59,503 nucleotides of DNA. It comes from Anaerolineaceae bacterium UBA6073. Its GTDB lineage: Bacteria; Chloroflexota; Anaerolineae; Anaerolineales; Anaerolineaceae. Below, one piece after another: positions 51,592 through 59,503 of the stretch. The stretch covers positions 1-59,503 of the forward strand of contig DIXT01000020.1 of assembly GCA_002436085.1 (NCBI GenBank), read 5' to 3'. The translations under genes and the position numbers were made by a program. Position 1 is the stretch's first letter. Each line of letters opens with the position of its first letter. A model generated the notes under the pieces. The model worked only from the letters and a program-made list of their open reading frames with translations, did not search any database and was not told where the DNA came from.

Positions 51592-51625
51592 AATATAATT
51601 ATAGCTGATGAACGGACGCGCGCTG

Positions 51626-51654
51626 TTGAAGAATTCTGGAAAATAGGGGATACT
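51626..51654 (+). promoter_or_regulatory. Promoter of the threonine-synthase-like gene
   Basis: TTGAAG (51626-51631), a 17-bp spacer and GATACT (51649-51654) precede ATG 51661 by 6 nt. Transcription should start at or within a base of the ATG, giving a leaderless mRNA. Confidence 0.6.
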
Positions 51655-51660
51655 AATCAG

Positions 51661-52749
51661 ATGACAAAAATTACCTGCACTTCCTGCGCTTTACCTTACC
51701 CCGATACCGGTCTGCCGCACTTGTGCCCGCGCTGTGGCGGCGTTTTTGGAATTAATCACATTGATTTAGCAGGTGAAGAGGCTGAGGAGCCAGGGCAGCC
51801 TGGAATCTGGCGCTTTAGACGCTCTTTACCTTTGCCCGCGGACGCAAATCCGGTGTATCTTGGGGAGGGCAGCACGCCTTTGGTCGAACGCGAAATCCTG
51901 GGAAAGCGGGTGGCATTCAAGCTGGAAAACCTCAACCCTACTGGTTCATTTAAGGACCGCGGGACAGCAGTGCTTACCAGTTTCATGCTTTCCAGGGGAA
52001 TAAGTGCGGTCGTGGAGGATTCATCCGGAAACGCAGGCGCATCCCTGGCGGCTTATTCGTCGGCTGTGGGGATTAGCAGCCGAATTTTTGTGCCTGAATC
52101 CGCGTCCGGACCGAAGTTGCAGCAGATGCTTGCCAGTGGAGCGCAGGTGGTTCGGATACCAGGAGCGCGGGAAGCCGCCCACCAGGCCGCGCTTGACTTT
52201 GTAAAGCGGCAAAGCCTGCCATATGCCAGTCATGCCTTGCTGCCAATGGGTATTGCAGGGATTGCCACGATTGCCTATGAACTGGCGGAACAATTGGGGC
52301 AGATGCCAGGCTCTGTGATAGCACCAGTTGGCCACGGCAGTCTTTTTCTGGGCTTGCTGCTGGGCATGCATGCGCTCTGCAACCGTGAAGCTGGCACGCA
52401 GCTTCCGGTAATGGTTGGCGTACAGCCGGAAAATTGCGCGCCATTAGCTGCGCATTGGGAAAACAAAGCTTTCGCAGGCTGCCAGGGTACTTCGCTGGCG
52501 GAAGGGACCCAGATCGAGAGGCCTGTGCGTGGGGACCAGATCCTGAAATTGCTGCGCCCGGGTAGGGATGTTCTGACGGCCATCGCAGAGGCAGACTTGC
52601 TGCCGGCTTTCATGGAGCTTGCGGAAATGGGCTTTTACGTGGAGCCTACCTCCGCGATGGTGTGGTGTGCGCTGAGGAAAATGATTGAAAAACTCCCGGA
52701 GCCTGTGGTTTTGGTTTTTTCAGGTTCTGGGTTAAAATTCAGGCAATAA
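51661..52749 (+). CDS. Threonine synthase-like PLP-dependent enzyme
   Basis: This 362 aa protein belongs to the beta-family of PLP enzymes that includes threonine synthase, which makes threonine from O-phosphohomoserine. The N-terminus is a zinc-ribbon-like CTSC...CPRC (Cys6, Cys9, Cys22, Cys25). The PLP lysine is Lys98 in NPTGSFKDRG, and the phosphate loop is SSGNAGAS near 124; VFSGSGLK closes the protein. The motifs fit ThrC, though related enzymes share them, so the product name is probable rather than certain. The ATG is preceded by its own promoter rather than by a strong ribosome binding site. Confidence 0.85.
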   Translation: MTKITCTSCALPYPDTGLPHLCPRCGGVFGINHIDLAGEEAEEPGQPGIWRFRRSLPLPADANPVYLGEGSTPLVEREILGKRVAFKLENLNPTGSFKDRGTAVLTSFMLSRGISAVVEDSSGNAGASLAAYSSAVGISSRIFVPESASGPKLQQMLASGAQVVRIPGAREAAHQAALDFVKRQSLPYASHALLPMGIAGIATIAYELAEQLGQMPGSVIAPVGHGSLFLGLLLGMHALCNREAGTQLPVMVGVQPENCAPLAAHWENKAFAGCQGTSLAEGTQIERPVRGDQILKLLRPGRDVLTAIAEADLLPAFMELAEMGFYVEPTSAMVWCALRKMIEKLPEPVVLVFSGSGLKFRQ

Positions 52750-52809
52750 AATGATTATTGACCTGTTGGATCGTTTGCTATCAAAGATACGAATTGGACA
52801 TAGCGATTG

Positions 52810-53550
52810 ATGGCAGACGATCAGGCAGATCAGAACAGGAAACAAATGCTTGACCCCCGTGCTTCTGCTAAGTTCTATGACGCCTTGCCAAAGCAGTTCA
52901 AGGATAATTTTCTTTTAACCCGCGCGCTTACCCATCGTTCATACCTGAATGAAAACCGTTCTGTGCTGGAAGACAATGAACGGCTTGAATTTCTTGGCGA
53001 TTCAATTCTTGGCTACGTCGTGGCCGAATGGTTGTATAACCAGTTTCCTGAGAAAAATGAGGGCGTGCTGACCAAACTGCGCTCAGCCCTGGTGCACACG
53101 CAGCAACTAGCCGATTTTGCCCGCAAAATCAACTTGGGCTCAGTCATGCTGCTTGGGCATGGTGAAGATCAGGCTGGCGGACGGGAGAGGAATGCGATTT
53201 TGTGCGATGCGTTTGAAGCGCTGATTGCCGCTATCTATCTCAATACGGATTTGACAACAGTTAAGGATTTTATCTATCCGTTCCTGGAAGACCAAATTCA
53301 TATCATCCTTGCCAATCATTCTGAAGAGGATGTCAAGAGCCAACTGCAGGAGTGGGCGCAGGCGCAGGGATTTCCTTCTCCGGTATACCTGCTCACAGGC
53401 GAATTTGGACCGGATCATGAAAAAGTATTCTCAGTAAAAGTGCTGATTAATGATAAGGAAATCGCGGAAGGTCTTGGGGGCAGCAAACAACTTGCCGAAA
53501 AATCGGCCGCGGCTGCGGCTATCAGAAAAATTGGAATAAAAGAAGCATGA
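52810..53550 (+). CDS. rnc: Ribonuclease III
   Basis: RNase III cuts double-stranded RNA in rRNA processing and regulation. The 246 aa protein has the signature NERLEFLGDSILG (about 56-68) with Glu60 and Asp64, the second acidic pair in CDAFEALIAAIYL near 137, and a C-terminal double-stranded-RNA-binding domain with KSQLQEWAQAQG near 175 and GGSKQLAEKSAAAAA. ATG 52810 is preceded by a weak site; TTG at 52807 is in frame. The stop codon overlaps the smc start as ATGA. Confidence 0.95.
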   Translation: MADDQADQNRKQMLDPRASAKFYDALPKQFKDNFLLTRALTHRSYLNENRSVLEDNERLEFLGDSILGYVVAEWLYNQFPEKNEGVLTKLRSALVHTQQLADFARKINLGSVMLLGHGEDQAGGRERNAILCDAFEALIAAIYLNTDLTTVKDFIYPFLEDQIHIILANHSEEDVKSQLQEWAQAQGFPSPVYLLTGEFGPDHEKVFSVKVLINDKEIAEGLGGSKQLAEKSAAAAAIRKIGIKEA

Positions 53551-56500
53551 ATCAAGTAAAACTCGCCTCGCTCGAAATGCATGGTTATAAAACCTTTGCG
53601 CGGCAAACCAGCCTGGAATTCCCCGCAAGCACCACCGCAATTGTCGGTCCGAATGGCTCCGGTAAATCCAATGTCGCGGACGCAATCCGCTGGGTGCTGG
53701 GAGAACAGTCTTATTCGCTCCTGCGCGCCAAGAAAACCGAGGATATGATCTACATCGGTTCGGACCAGCGCGCGCGGGCAGGCATGGCATCGGTCTCTAT
53801 CACATTTAACAACGAGACGAACTGGCTGCCAATTGATTACAGCGAGGTGGTACTCACCCGGCGGGCGTATCGCGATGGGACCAACGAATATCTCCTGAAC
53901 AATCAGAGGGTGCGCCTGAAGGATTTTCATGAACTGCTGGCAAAGACCGGGTTGAGCGATCGCACTTACACCATCATTGGTCAGGGGCTGGTGGACATGG
54001 CGCTCTCCATTAAGGCTGATGAACGCAGCAAGCTTTTTGAGGAGGCAGCGGGGATTGGCTTGTACCGTTCCCGCAAAGAAGAAGCGCTGAAGCGCCTGGA
54101 GACGACCCAGCGCAATCTTGAACGCGCGATGGACATCATTGACGAAATAAAACCCCGCTTACGCAGTCTGGAAAAACAGGCGGCACGCGTAGGCGAGTAT
54201 AAAAAGGTGCAGGAGAGTCTGCAGGAAAAGCTGCGCGAGTGGTACGGATATCATTGGTTTAAAGCGCAGGAGGAAATTGCAAAGCTCAAGGTGGAACTGG
54301 AAGACGCTGAAGATGCCTCCGCAAGAGCGCTTGGACTTCTGCGAGAGAATCAAACAGCCTCCACCGCACTAAAAGATAACATTTCCAAGCAGCGGGAGCT
54401 TGTCAATCAACTCCACCAGAAACTTGGCTCGCTGCACGATGAGATTCAATCTGGCAACCGCGATCTGGCCGTAAATGACGAACGGGAACAGGCGCTTACG
54501 CGGGCGCAGGCACAGATCGGCGACGACCTGGCTAAGCTTGAGGAGACCATAGCTTCCGCAGAAGAAACCGTGATAGCACTTGCGCAGGAAATTGAGTCTG
54601 AGACCCTAGCTCTGGCGCAGTTGCAAGAAAAACGTGCGCAAATTGAAGCAGAAATGGTCACTAAACGTACGACCAAAAAAGACCTGGAGCAGCAGCAATC
54701 CAAACTACAGACAGACTTGCTGAACCTGGAAAAACAGACTCTGGTACTCCGGAGCAGGAAAAGTGAAATTTCCAATCGCCTGGAATCAATAAAGCGCAGT
54801 CTGGTAAGCAGTCAGGAAAGCCTGCAGGTTATGAAGAGCGAGGAACAAACAGCGTCTGAGGCTCAAGCTGGGATTGAGAAAGGGCTGGAGGCACTTGAGG
54901 AGCAGCAGCGGGAATTTGAAAACCAGCGGAAGGTAATCCAGGAAAACCAGCTTGAAATAAATCGCGCCCTGGAAGAAAACTCCGCATTGCTCAACAAACT
55001 TAACCTGGATAAGAACAAACTTACGAACCAGCTGCAGCTGCTGCGTCAGTCGCAGGAAAGCCTGGCAGGCTATTCAGACGGGGCGAAATCCCTGATGAAG
55101 AACGCGCGCGTCCGGCAATACGGCAGAACGATTACTGACCTGGCCACCAAACTGGACGTCCCCGAAAAGTATGAAAAGGCACTTACAGCAGCCTTAGGCG
55201 AGGCTGTGGATTTGCTTGTGCTTCCGGAAGACGGGCTGGACATCGATTTTCTGAATAGGATTTCACCTCTGATTGAGGAGAAAGTCGCGCTGGTAGGTCT
55301 GAAGGGTTTATCTAAAATGGAGGCGCAGCGCGCTCCTACAGGAGATGGAATTCTTGGTCCAGCCGCGGAGCTGGTACGCAGCCCGGAGACGATGAGCGTG
55401 CTCATACAGCAGCTGCTAAGTCAGTATCTTGTTGTGGACAGCCTGGAGCGAGCCTTTGACCTACCGCCGAAAATTCGGGAAAGCTACAATCTGGTCACGT
55501 TGGCTGGTGAAGTCTTGATGCGCAGCGGCATCGCCATTCTTGGAAAGCAGAAGAGCGCCAGTAAGGTCAGTTTTGTGCGCACGCGCAATGAACTGGAGGA
55601 CGCGCTTGCCGGTTTGGAGCAAAAGCTCAACGAAGCGCTCGCCAGGGAAAAGGATTTGCGCCAAAAACTTATAAATGCTGACCAGGAAATGGCAAAAAAC
55701 CAGAACGGACAGCGCGCGCTGGATAAACAGATCAGCGACCTGCGCCGCGAGCTGAATAGCGCGGTAGTTAACCTGGACAAGGCTCAGACCCGGCGCAAAT
55801 GGACAGAAAAACAAATGGAGGACAGCGAGCGGGAATCGCGGCGTTTACAGGATGAACAGGCTGTTCTGACGGAAAAAGATGCGGCGCTTCGCGCGGATAC
55901 CGAAAAACTGGCAGCTGCTTTCGAAACGCTTAGGCAAACGATCGGTGAACAGAACCTGGACAGCCTGGAGCACCAATACCAGTACTTGCAGATGGAGTGC
56001 CGCGTTCAGGAACAGGCATTATCGCATAACAGGGATACATTGAGAGCCCAGGAACAACGGCTGCTCTCCGATCGTGAGAGAATGGCGCTCTTAGAGCAGC
56101 GCAGCAGCGCAAATTCGGAAGAACTTTCTGCGCTGCGCGAGAAAAAAGAGCAACTGAATGCAAACCTGCTTAGGCTCAATAACGAAGTCGAGGCTGTGCG
56201 CGCCAACGAGCTGGCTGAAAATCAAACCAGGCTAAAAACTTCTGAGGAAGAATTCCAAGGTCTCAGCGATCTTGAAAGCGAACTACAAAAGGATTTGTCT
56301 TTTAAGGAGCGTCAGGTTACGCATATCCAGCTGGAGCTTGGGCGTAAACAAGAGCGTCTCGAATCGCTTCGCTCTCACATCGAAGACGATTTCGGGCTGA
56401 TTGAGCTGGAATACCGCAATGAATTTTCGGTCTCAACGCCGCTGCCGTTCCCGGATATGGTGATCGAGACGCTTTCCGAAACCGCAACCTTACCCGCTGG

Positions 56501-57161
56501 GATAGAAGAAGAAATGCGCGGCCTCAAAAATCATATCCGCCGTATCGGCGTTGTGAATTTTGAAGCGGAGAAAGAATATGTGGAGGTCAGCGAACGATTT
56601 AAAAGCCTGACAAGCCAGATCGCAGACCTGCAAGCTGCAATTCAGGACATTCATCGCATGATTTCTGAATTGAACGAGGTGATGCAGCGCGAGTTCCTAA
56701 AAACCTTTAAGTCCGTAAGCATGGAATTCAGCAAGATGTTTGCCCGCTTGTTCAACGGTGGTTCAGCGCGCCTCATCCTCTCGGATGAGTCCTCGCCCAT
56801 TGAAGGTGGAATTGAAATTGAAGCACGGCTTCCGGGTAAACGTGAGCAGGGTCTCGTGCTGCTCTCAGGCGGCGAGCGCAGCCTGACTGCGGTCGCGCTG
56901 GTTTTTGCCTTGTTAAAAATCTCCCCCACGCCATTTTGTGTGCTCGATGAAGTTGACGCGATGCTGGACGAGTCCAACGTCGGTCGGTTTATTGAATTGC
57001 TGAAAGACCTCTCCAACGAAACGCAGTTTTTGCTGATTACGCATAACCGCAACACTGTCCAGGCTGCGGATGTGATTTACGGGGTAACGATGGGTAAGGA
57101 CGGCGCGAGTCAGGTTATCAGCCTGCGCCTCGATGAGGTTGATGAGAGTTACGTGAAGTAA
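53547..57161 (+). CDS. smc: Chromosome segregation ATPase SMC
   Basis: SMC forms the long coiled-coil dimer that, with ScpA and ScpB, folds and separates chromosomes. The 1204 aa protein has the Walker A GPNGSGKS (34-41), the N-terminal start VKLASLEMHGYKTF, long coiled-coil arms from about 170 to 500 and 680 to 1030, a hinge around 510-640, and the C-terminal signature LLSGGERSLTAVAL and Walker B FCVLDEVDAML. It is slightly longer than the usual 1180 aa. Rnc-smc is a common gene order. Confidence 0.97.
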   Translation: MNQVKLASLEMHGYKTFARQTSLEFPASTTAIVGPNGSGKSNVADAIRWVLGEQSYSLLRAKKTEDMIYIGSDQRARAGMASVSITFNNETNWLPIDYSEVVLTRRAYRDGTNEYLLNNQRVRLKDFHELLAKTGLSDRTYTIIGQGLVDMALSIKADERSKLFEEAAGIGLYRSRKEEALKRLETTQRNLERAMDIIDEIKPRLRSLEKQAARVGEYKKVQESLQEKLREWYGYHWFKAQEEIAKLKVELEDAEDASARALGLLRENQTASTALKDNISKQRELVNQLHQKLGSLHDEIQSGNRDLAVNDEREQALTRAQAQIGDDLAKLEETIASAEETVIALAQEIESETLALAQLQEKRAQIEAEMVTKRTTKKDLEQQQSKLQTDLLNLEKQTLVLRSRKSEISNRLESIKRSLVSSQESLQVMKSEEQTASEAQAGIEKGLEALEEQQREFENQRKVIQENQLEINRALEENSALLNKLNLDKNKLTNQLQLLRQSQESLAGYSDGAKSLMKNARVRQYGRTITDLATKLDVPEKYEKALTAALGEAVDLLVLPEDGLDIDFLNRISPLIEEKVALVGLKGLSKMEAQRAPTGDGILGPAAELVRSPETMSVLIQQLLSQYLVVDSLERAFDLPPKIRESYNLVTLAGEVLMRSGIAILGKQKSASKVSFVRTRNELEDALAGLEQKLNEALAREKDLRQKLINADQEMAKNQNGQRALDKQISDLRRELNSAVVNLDKAQTRRKWTEKQMEDSERESRRLQDEQAVLTEKDAALRADTEKLAAAFETLRQTIGEQNLDSLEHQYQYLQMECRVQEQALSHNRDTLRAQEQRLLSDRERMALLEQRSSANSEELSALREKKEQLNANLLRLNNEVEAVRANELAENQTRLKTSEEEFQGLSDLESELQKDLSFKERQVTHIQLELGRKQERLESLRSHIEDDFGLIELEYRNEFSVSTPLPFPDMVIETLSETATLPAGIEEEMRGLKNHIRRIGVVNFEAEKEYVEVSERFKSLTSQIADLQAAIQDIHRMISELNEVMQREFLKTFKSVSMEFSKMFARLFNGGSARLILSDESSPIEGGIEIEARLPGKREQGLVLLSGGERSLTAVALVFALLKISPTPFCVLDEVDAMLDESNVGRFIELLKDLSNETQFLLITHNRNTVQAADVIYGVTMGKDGASQVISLRLDEVDESYVK

Positions 57162-57278
57162 TCAGAGGCGGGCGTGTACGGATTTTTGTGGAAATTTCGT
57201 CAGGGAGATTATTTCATAAAAAATGCTCAAACGCTCACTTAGTCAGACCCAAGCTGTCTGAGAAGATAATAACAAAAA

Positions 57279-57311
57279 AAAAGCGGCTGTCTATAAGTTC
57301 AGCCGCTTTTT
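57279..57311. terminator. Bidirectional intrinsic terminator between smc and the parvulin gene
   Basis: An AAGCGGCTG (57281-57289) and CAGCCGCTT (57300-57308) stem with a 10-nt loop is flanked by A-run on the left and T-run on the right. It terminates smc in the plus direction and the convergent parvulin gene in the minus direction. Confidence 0.85.
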
Positions 57312-57329
57312 GCTATGTCAGGTTAGTGC

Positions 57330-58700
57330 TTACTGAGCGCCAAAAATCGCGTTATAGAGCGTGGAAGTCACCGCAGGAGTGCTAGGCGTAAATTCTACCC
57401 AACGGTCGTCAATGACGATGTCATTCCGGGAGGTGCGCAGAGCGGACAGCCAATTGGTAAACGTGGTCTGTTTCAGGGTCGCGAATGCTGATGCGTCCAA
57501 CGGGTTGACCGCATGTCCAACGCACTGGATGATGTGGTATCCAAAATCAGTTTTGACCGGCTCGCTGATTTCACCTTCTTTCAAAGCGAAGGCGGCATCT
57601 TCAAATGCCTGGACCATTGTGCCGCGTCCGAACCAACCAAGATCTCCACCGTTATCCTTGTTGGAGGTGTCGGTTGAGTAGGTGGCTGCCAGCGTGTTCC
57701 AGTCCTCGCCCGCATTCAGGGCTTCGAGGACTGACTTTGCCTCGTCTTCAGTCGCTACCAGAATATGGCGCGCCCAGACCTGTTCCTGTTCCGGTTTCAA
57801 ATCTGCAGTCACAGCTTCCAATAATTTTTCGCGCAGAAGCTGGGTGCGGAAAGAACGTTCAACCACATCCCGGGGTACGCCGTAGGTGCTCACATTCTGG
57901 TAATAATCCTTGAGCACGCCGCCATAAACCTTGGTTGTGAAAACCGTGGGTGTGGGCGTGATGGTAGGCACTTTGGTTTCAGTTGGAACGCTGGTTGCGG
58001 TTGAGCCAGCAGGAACTGGTTCCGAGGTCGCTGAAGGTTCGAGCGTGGGTGTGGCTGTATTGGTCGGGACCCAACCATCTGGCGTCGAGGTCGCAGTAGG
58101 CAGCGCGGTGGGGGTATCCGTCGGCTGAATGATGGCGATCTGCGAAAGCGAGAGCGTGGGCGTATTCACGATGGTGGGCGTGATGGTAGGGGTAGGCGTG
58201 CCTTCGGGATAGAACTCGAAAGCCTCCTGCATTGCCAAAGCGACTTCTTCATCGCTGACGGTGATGCCGCGTTTGGCGGCTTCTTCCTCAATCAGGATGT
58301 CTTCAACCATCGTGTTCAGCACTTGCTCACCGATGACAGCTGGACTATTCAGGGAAGTCACGAGGTCCTGCGCGGTAGTCAGAAAGCTGGAGCCGTAACT
58401 GCCAAACATCTGGTAGTAGTAATAGTAATTGCTGGCCTGGTTCAGCATGTTCAGGCGTGTGAACTTCACAACCGGCTGAAACTCGCGGACAGTTATTTTT
58501 TTCTCTCCAACAGAGGCAACAACCGTGGACGGCTTTACAATGTAATTGTCAACCAAAACGTAAGCAAGCAAACCTACTACAATTGCGCCAATTGATAGCG
58601 TCGCGATGAGAATCGCTCTGGTTTCACGACGTTCTCTTTCCTGTTTCGCGAGGTGTTTTTTAGTAACACCCTGCTTTTCTGGAATTCGGTTATTCGCCAT
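57330..58700 (-). CDS. Membrane-anchored parvulin-type peptidyl-prolyl isomerase (SurA/PrsA-like)
   Basis: This 456 aa protein has a basic cytoplasmic N-terminus, one membrane helix at about 28-48 and an extracytoplasmic SurA_N-type helical region to about 165 (LNTMVEDILIEEEAAKRGI). A long Thr/Pro-rich insert follows at about 168-250, then a PpiC rotamase domain at about 300-405 with WARHILVATEDEAKSVL, GGDLGWFGRG, and YHIIQCVGH. It should fold exported proteins at the outer face of the membrane. The Thr/Pro insert between the two halves is unusual in length. The gene lies 13 nt after rpsR. Confidence 0.9.
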   Translation of the reverse strand: MANNRIPEKQGVTKKHLAKQERERRETRAILIATLSIGAIVVGLLAYVLVDNYIVKPSTVVASVGEKKITVREFQPVVKFTRLNMLNQASNYYYYYQMFGSYGSSFLTTAQDLVTSLNSPAVIGEQVLNTMVEDILIEEEAAKRGITVSDEEVALAMQEAFEFYPEGTPTPTITPTIVNTPTLSLSQIAIIQPTDTPTALPTATSTPDGWVPTNTATPTLEPSATSEPVPAGSTATSVPTETKVPTITPTPTVFTTKVYGGVLKDYYQNVSTYGVPRDVVERSFRTQLLREKLLEAVTADLKPEQEQVWARHILVATEDEAKSVLEALNAGEDWNTLAATYSTDTSNKDNGGDLGWFGRGTMVQAFEDAAFALKEGEISEPVKTDFGYHIIQCVGHAVNPLDASAFATLKQTTFTNWLSALRTSRNDIVIDDRWVEFTPSTPAVTSTLYNAIFGAQ

Positions 58701-58712
58701 AAGAGATCACCT

Positions 58713-58988
58713 CTATGCGTTCGGATCGTAATATATGTCACCTTCAAAAGGAATTAAGGCGATATGGCGCGCGTTCTTAATAGCCTTGGCAACTTCACGT
58801 TGATGTCTGGCGCAGGTGCCGGTCTGGCGGCGGGGACGAATCTTCCCGGTTTCATTGATAAAGCGGGTCATGAGATCAACGTTCTTGTAGTCTATAGCCA
58901 GATTCTTGTCTGCGCAAAACTGGCAGAATTTTGGTCTGGAAACATAGCGGCGGCTATTGCCGTTGCCGTTGGATTTGTAATCGGACAT
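58713..58988 (-). CDS. rpsR: 30S ribosomal protein S18
   Basis: S18 forms a complex with S6 on the platform of the small subunit. The 91 aa protein has a CxxC (FCQFCADK near 22) and the core YKNVDLMTRFINETGKIRPRRQTGTCARHQREV. The CxxC suggests a zinc-binding version. It lies 12 nt after rpsF. In many genomes ssb sits between rpsF and rpsR; it is absent here. Confidence 0.97.
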   Translation of the reverse strand: MSDYKSNGNGNSRRYVSRPKFCQFCADKNLAIDYKNVDLMTRFINETGKIRPRRQTGTCARHQREVAKAIKNARHIALIPFEGDIYYDPNA

Positions 58989-59000
58989 TTCTATTCCTTT

Positions 59001-59285
59001 CTATTCGGGTCTGACAACAATGGACCGCAAAATTTGTTCGTTGTAACCTAATGTGCGGCGAAGATTGGCGACTTCGGCCGGGTCAAGCTTGAAGGTCAGC
59101 AGTACATAATAGCCTTCGGTCATCTTGCGGATGGGATAGGCCAAACGGCGCTTACCCCAGCGGTCCACTTTCAGGATTTCACCGTTCGCGCTTTTAATTA
59201 AGTTTTCAATGGTTTCGGTAAGCCCATTTAATGTGGCTTCGTCCAGGTCTGCCTGGAGAATATAAACTAACTCGTAAGTATGCAT
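59001..59285 (-). CDS. rpsF: 30S ribosomal protein S6
   Basis: S6 binds S18 and 16S rRNA in the platform of the small subunit. The 94 aa protein has the YELVYILQADLDEATL start, GKRRLAYPIRKMTEGYYVLLTF core, and ends RSIVVRPE. The start is preceded by AGGAAAGGAG. Upstream is a hairpin that may be the S6:S18 autoregulatory leader. Confidence 0.97.
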   Translation of the reverse strand: MHTYELVYILQADLDEATLNGLTETIENLIKSANGEILKVDRWGKRRLAYPIRKMTEGYYVLLTFKLDPAEVANLRRTLGYNEQILRSIVVRPE

Positions 59286-59313
59286 AAGTATGAGGCTCCT
59301 TTCCTCGGGTTAG

Positions 59314-59343
59314 CTCCTGCTGAACACCGTTGGCGGGCAGGAG
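59314..59343 (-). promoter_or_regulatory. Candidate S6:S18 autoregulatory leader hairpin of rpsF
   Basis: On the minus strand CTCCTGC (59343-59337) pairs with GCAGGAG (59320-59314). Inside is CCG-CCAA-CGG with the bulge TGTTCA on one side, and the hairpin lies about 28 nt upstream of the start codon. Known S6:S18 leaders hold a CCG-containing bulged stem that mimics the 16S binding site. The general form fits, but I cannot compare it with a covariance model. Confidence 0.4.
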
Positions 59344-59379
59344 TGGAAGGTTTCAGGTATTCCTGATTTAACGGGGTGT

Positions 59380-59407
59380 AGTTTATCACAAGTCAAAAAT
59401 TTTGCAA
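59380..59407 (-). promoter_or_regulatory. Promoter of the rpsF-rpsR operon
   Basis: On the minus strand TTGCAA (59407-59402), a 16-bp spacer and TAAACT (59385-59380) form a sigma-70-type promoter upstream of the leader hairpin. Confidence 0.5.
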
Positions 59408-59433
59408 GCCGGAAGTAAGGGAGGGTGTTGAAA

Positions 59434-59503
59434 ATGTCCAGAACAATAAAAAATGAACAACTTTATATTCAGGAAGAACACAATATTTTCATAAACCCCT
59501 CCC
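59434..59503 (+). CDS. Start of an unidentified gene (partial, runs off the window)
   Basis: ATG 59434 opens a reading frame that is free of stops to the edge (23 codons visible). GGGAGGG (about 59419-59425) lies 9 nt upstream, a good ribosome binding site. The visible part is polar and AT-rich with no recognisable motif. It is divergent from rpsF. The fragment is too short for any function, and it may also be chance. Confidence 0.35.
   Translation, partial: MSRTIKNEQLYIQEEHNIFINPS

Noticed and set aside
52751..52810. A 19-codon open frame with ATG at 52751 whose TGA overlaps the rnc start as TGATG, like a leader peptide.
   Set aside because: No ribosome binding site is visible, the peptide has no motif, and such short frames arise easily by chance. 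Kept out of the gene list until conserved in relatives.
57914..58200. Thr/Pro-rich coding region of the parvulin gene, considered as a DNA tandem repeat or frameshift.
   Set aside because: The reading frame is intact through it and the codons vary, as in a protein linker.
59286..59503. A replication origin or attachment site near the right end, suggested by AT-rich DNA.
   Set aside because: No DnaA-box cluster, and the tRNA in the window is 9 kb away with no flanking repeat.

Overview
The window looks like a chromosomal segment of an anaerobic, heterotrophic Chloroflexota bacterium, most likely class Anaerolineae. This is inferred from gene content and was not tested by a database search. 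Pointers are a complete coenzyme F420 set (cofC, cofD, cofE, npdG), Thr/Pro-rich linkers in membrane-anchored proteins, an rpsF-rpsR pair without ssb between them, RodZ, SMC and ScpA, and no outer-membrane assembly genes. I see no prophage, transposase gene or CRISPR array.

Layout. 1-4.2 kb: gmd, then valS behind a T-box leader. 4.2-4.8 kb: non-coding DNA with two copies of a MITE-like repeat. 4.8-7.2 kb: an uncharacterised 575-588 aa protein and a HAD phosphatase. 7.2-14.3 kb: an RNA-modification island. On the minus strand rsmI2, tgt, an ArmA/RmtB-like 16S rRNA G1405 methyltransferase homologue, a diverged paralogue of it, and an rsmF-like gene all overlap (4-20 bp) and form one tightly coupled operon. 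rsmI1, rsmE and the queuosine-precursor transporter yhhQ flank it. 14.4-20.5 kb: murJ, a TPR-like membrane protein, rimO-rodZ and rplI. 20.7-22.8 kb: methylmalonyl-CoA mutase catalytic chain and epimerase. 22.9-38.9 kb: a same-strand, often overlapping run combining ssnA, F420 synthesis, an F420-type luciferase-like oxidoreductase, two molybdenum hydroxylases with opposite subunit fusions, a CBS-type pyrophosphatase, xdhC and mocA. 39-45.7 kb: glmS behind a glmS ribozyme, mrp, ricT, a PIG-L deacetylase, an M20 amidohydrolase and a small NTPase. 45.8-47.1 kb: tatC-tatA-tatB-like. 47.1-51.6 kb (minus): a GH31 glycosidase, tRNA-Asp, two small membrane proteins and scpA. 51.7-57.2 kb: a threonine-synthase-like gene, rnc and smc. 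57.3-59.3 kb (minus): a parvulin-type isomerase, rpsR and rpsF.

How the parts work together. The island at 7.2-14.3 kb encodes enzymes whose known relatives act within a few nucleotides of each other in helix 44 of 16S rRNA (C1402, G1405, C1404/C1407) plus U1498, so it reads as a decoding-centre modification locus. The 22.9-38.9 kb run joins molybdenum-hydroxylase oxidation of N-heterocycles (purine-like substrates are a guess) to F420 chemistry. CofC and MocA both release pyrophosphate, which the embedded pyrophosphatase could remove. Two RNA regulators, the T-box before valS and the glmS ribozyme, tie gene expression to tRNA charging and to glucosamine-6-phosphate.
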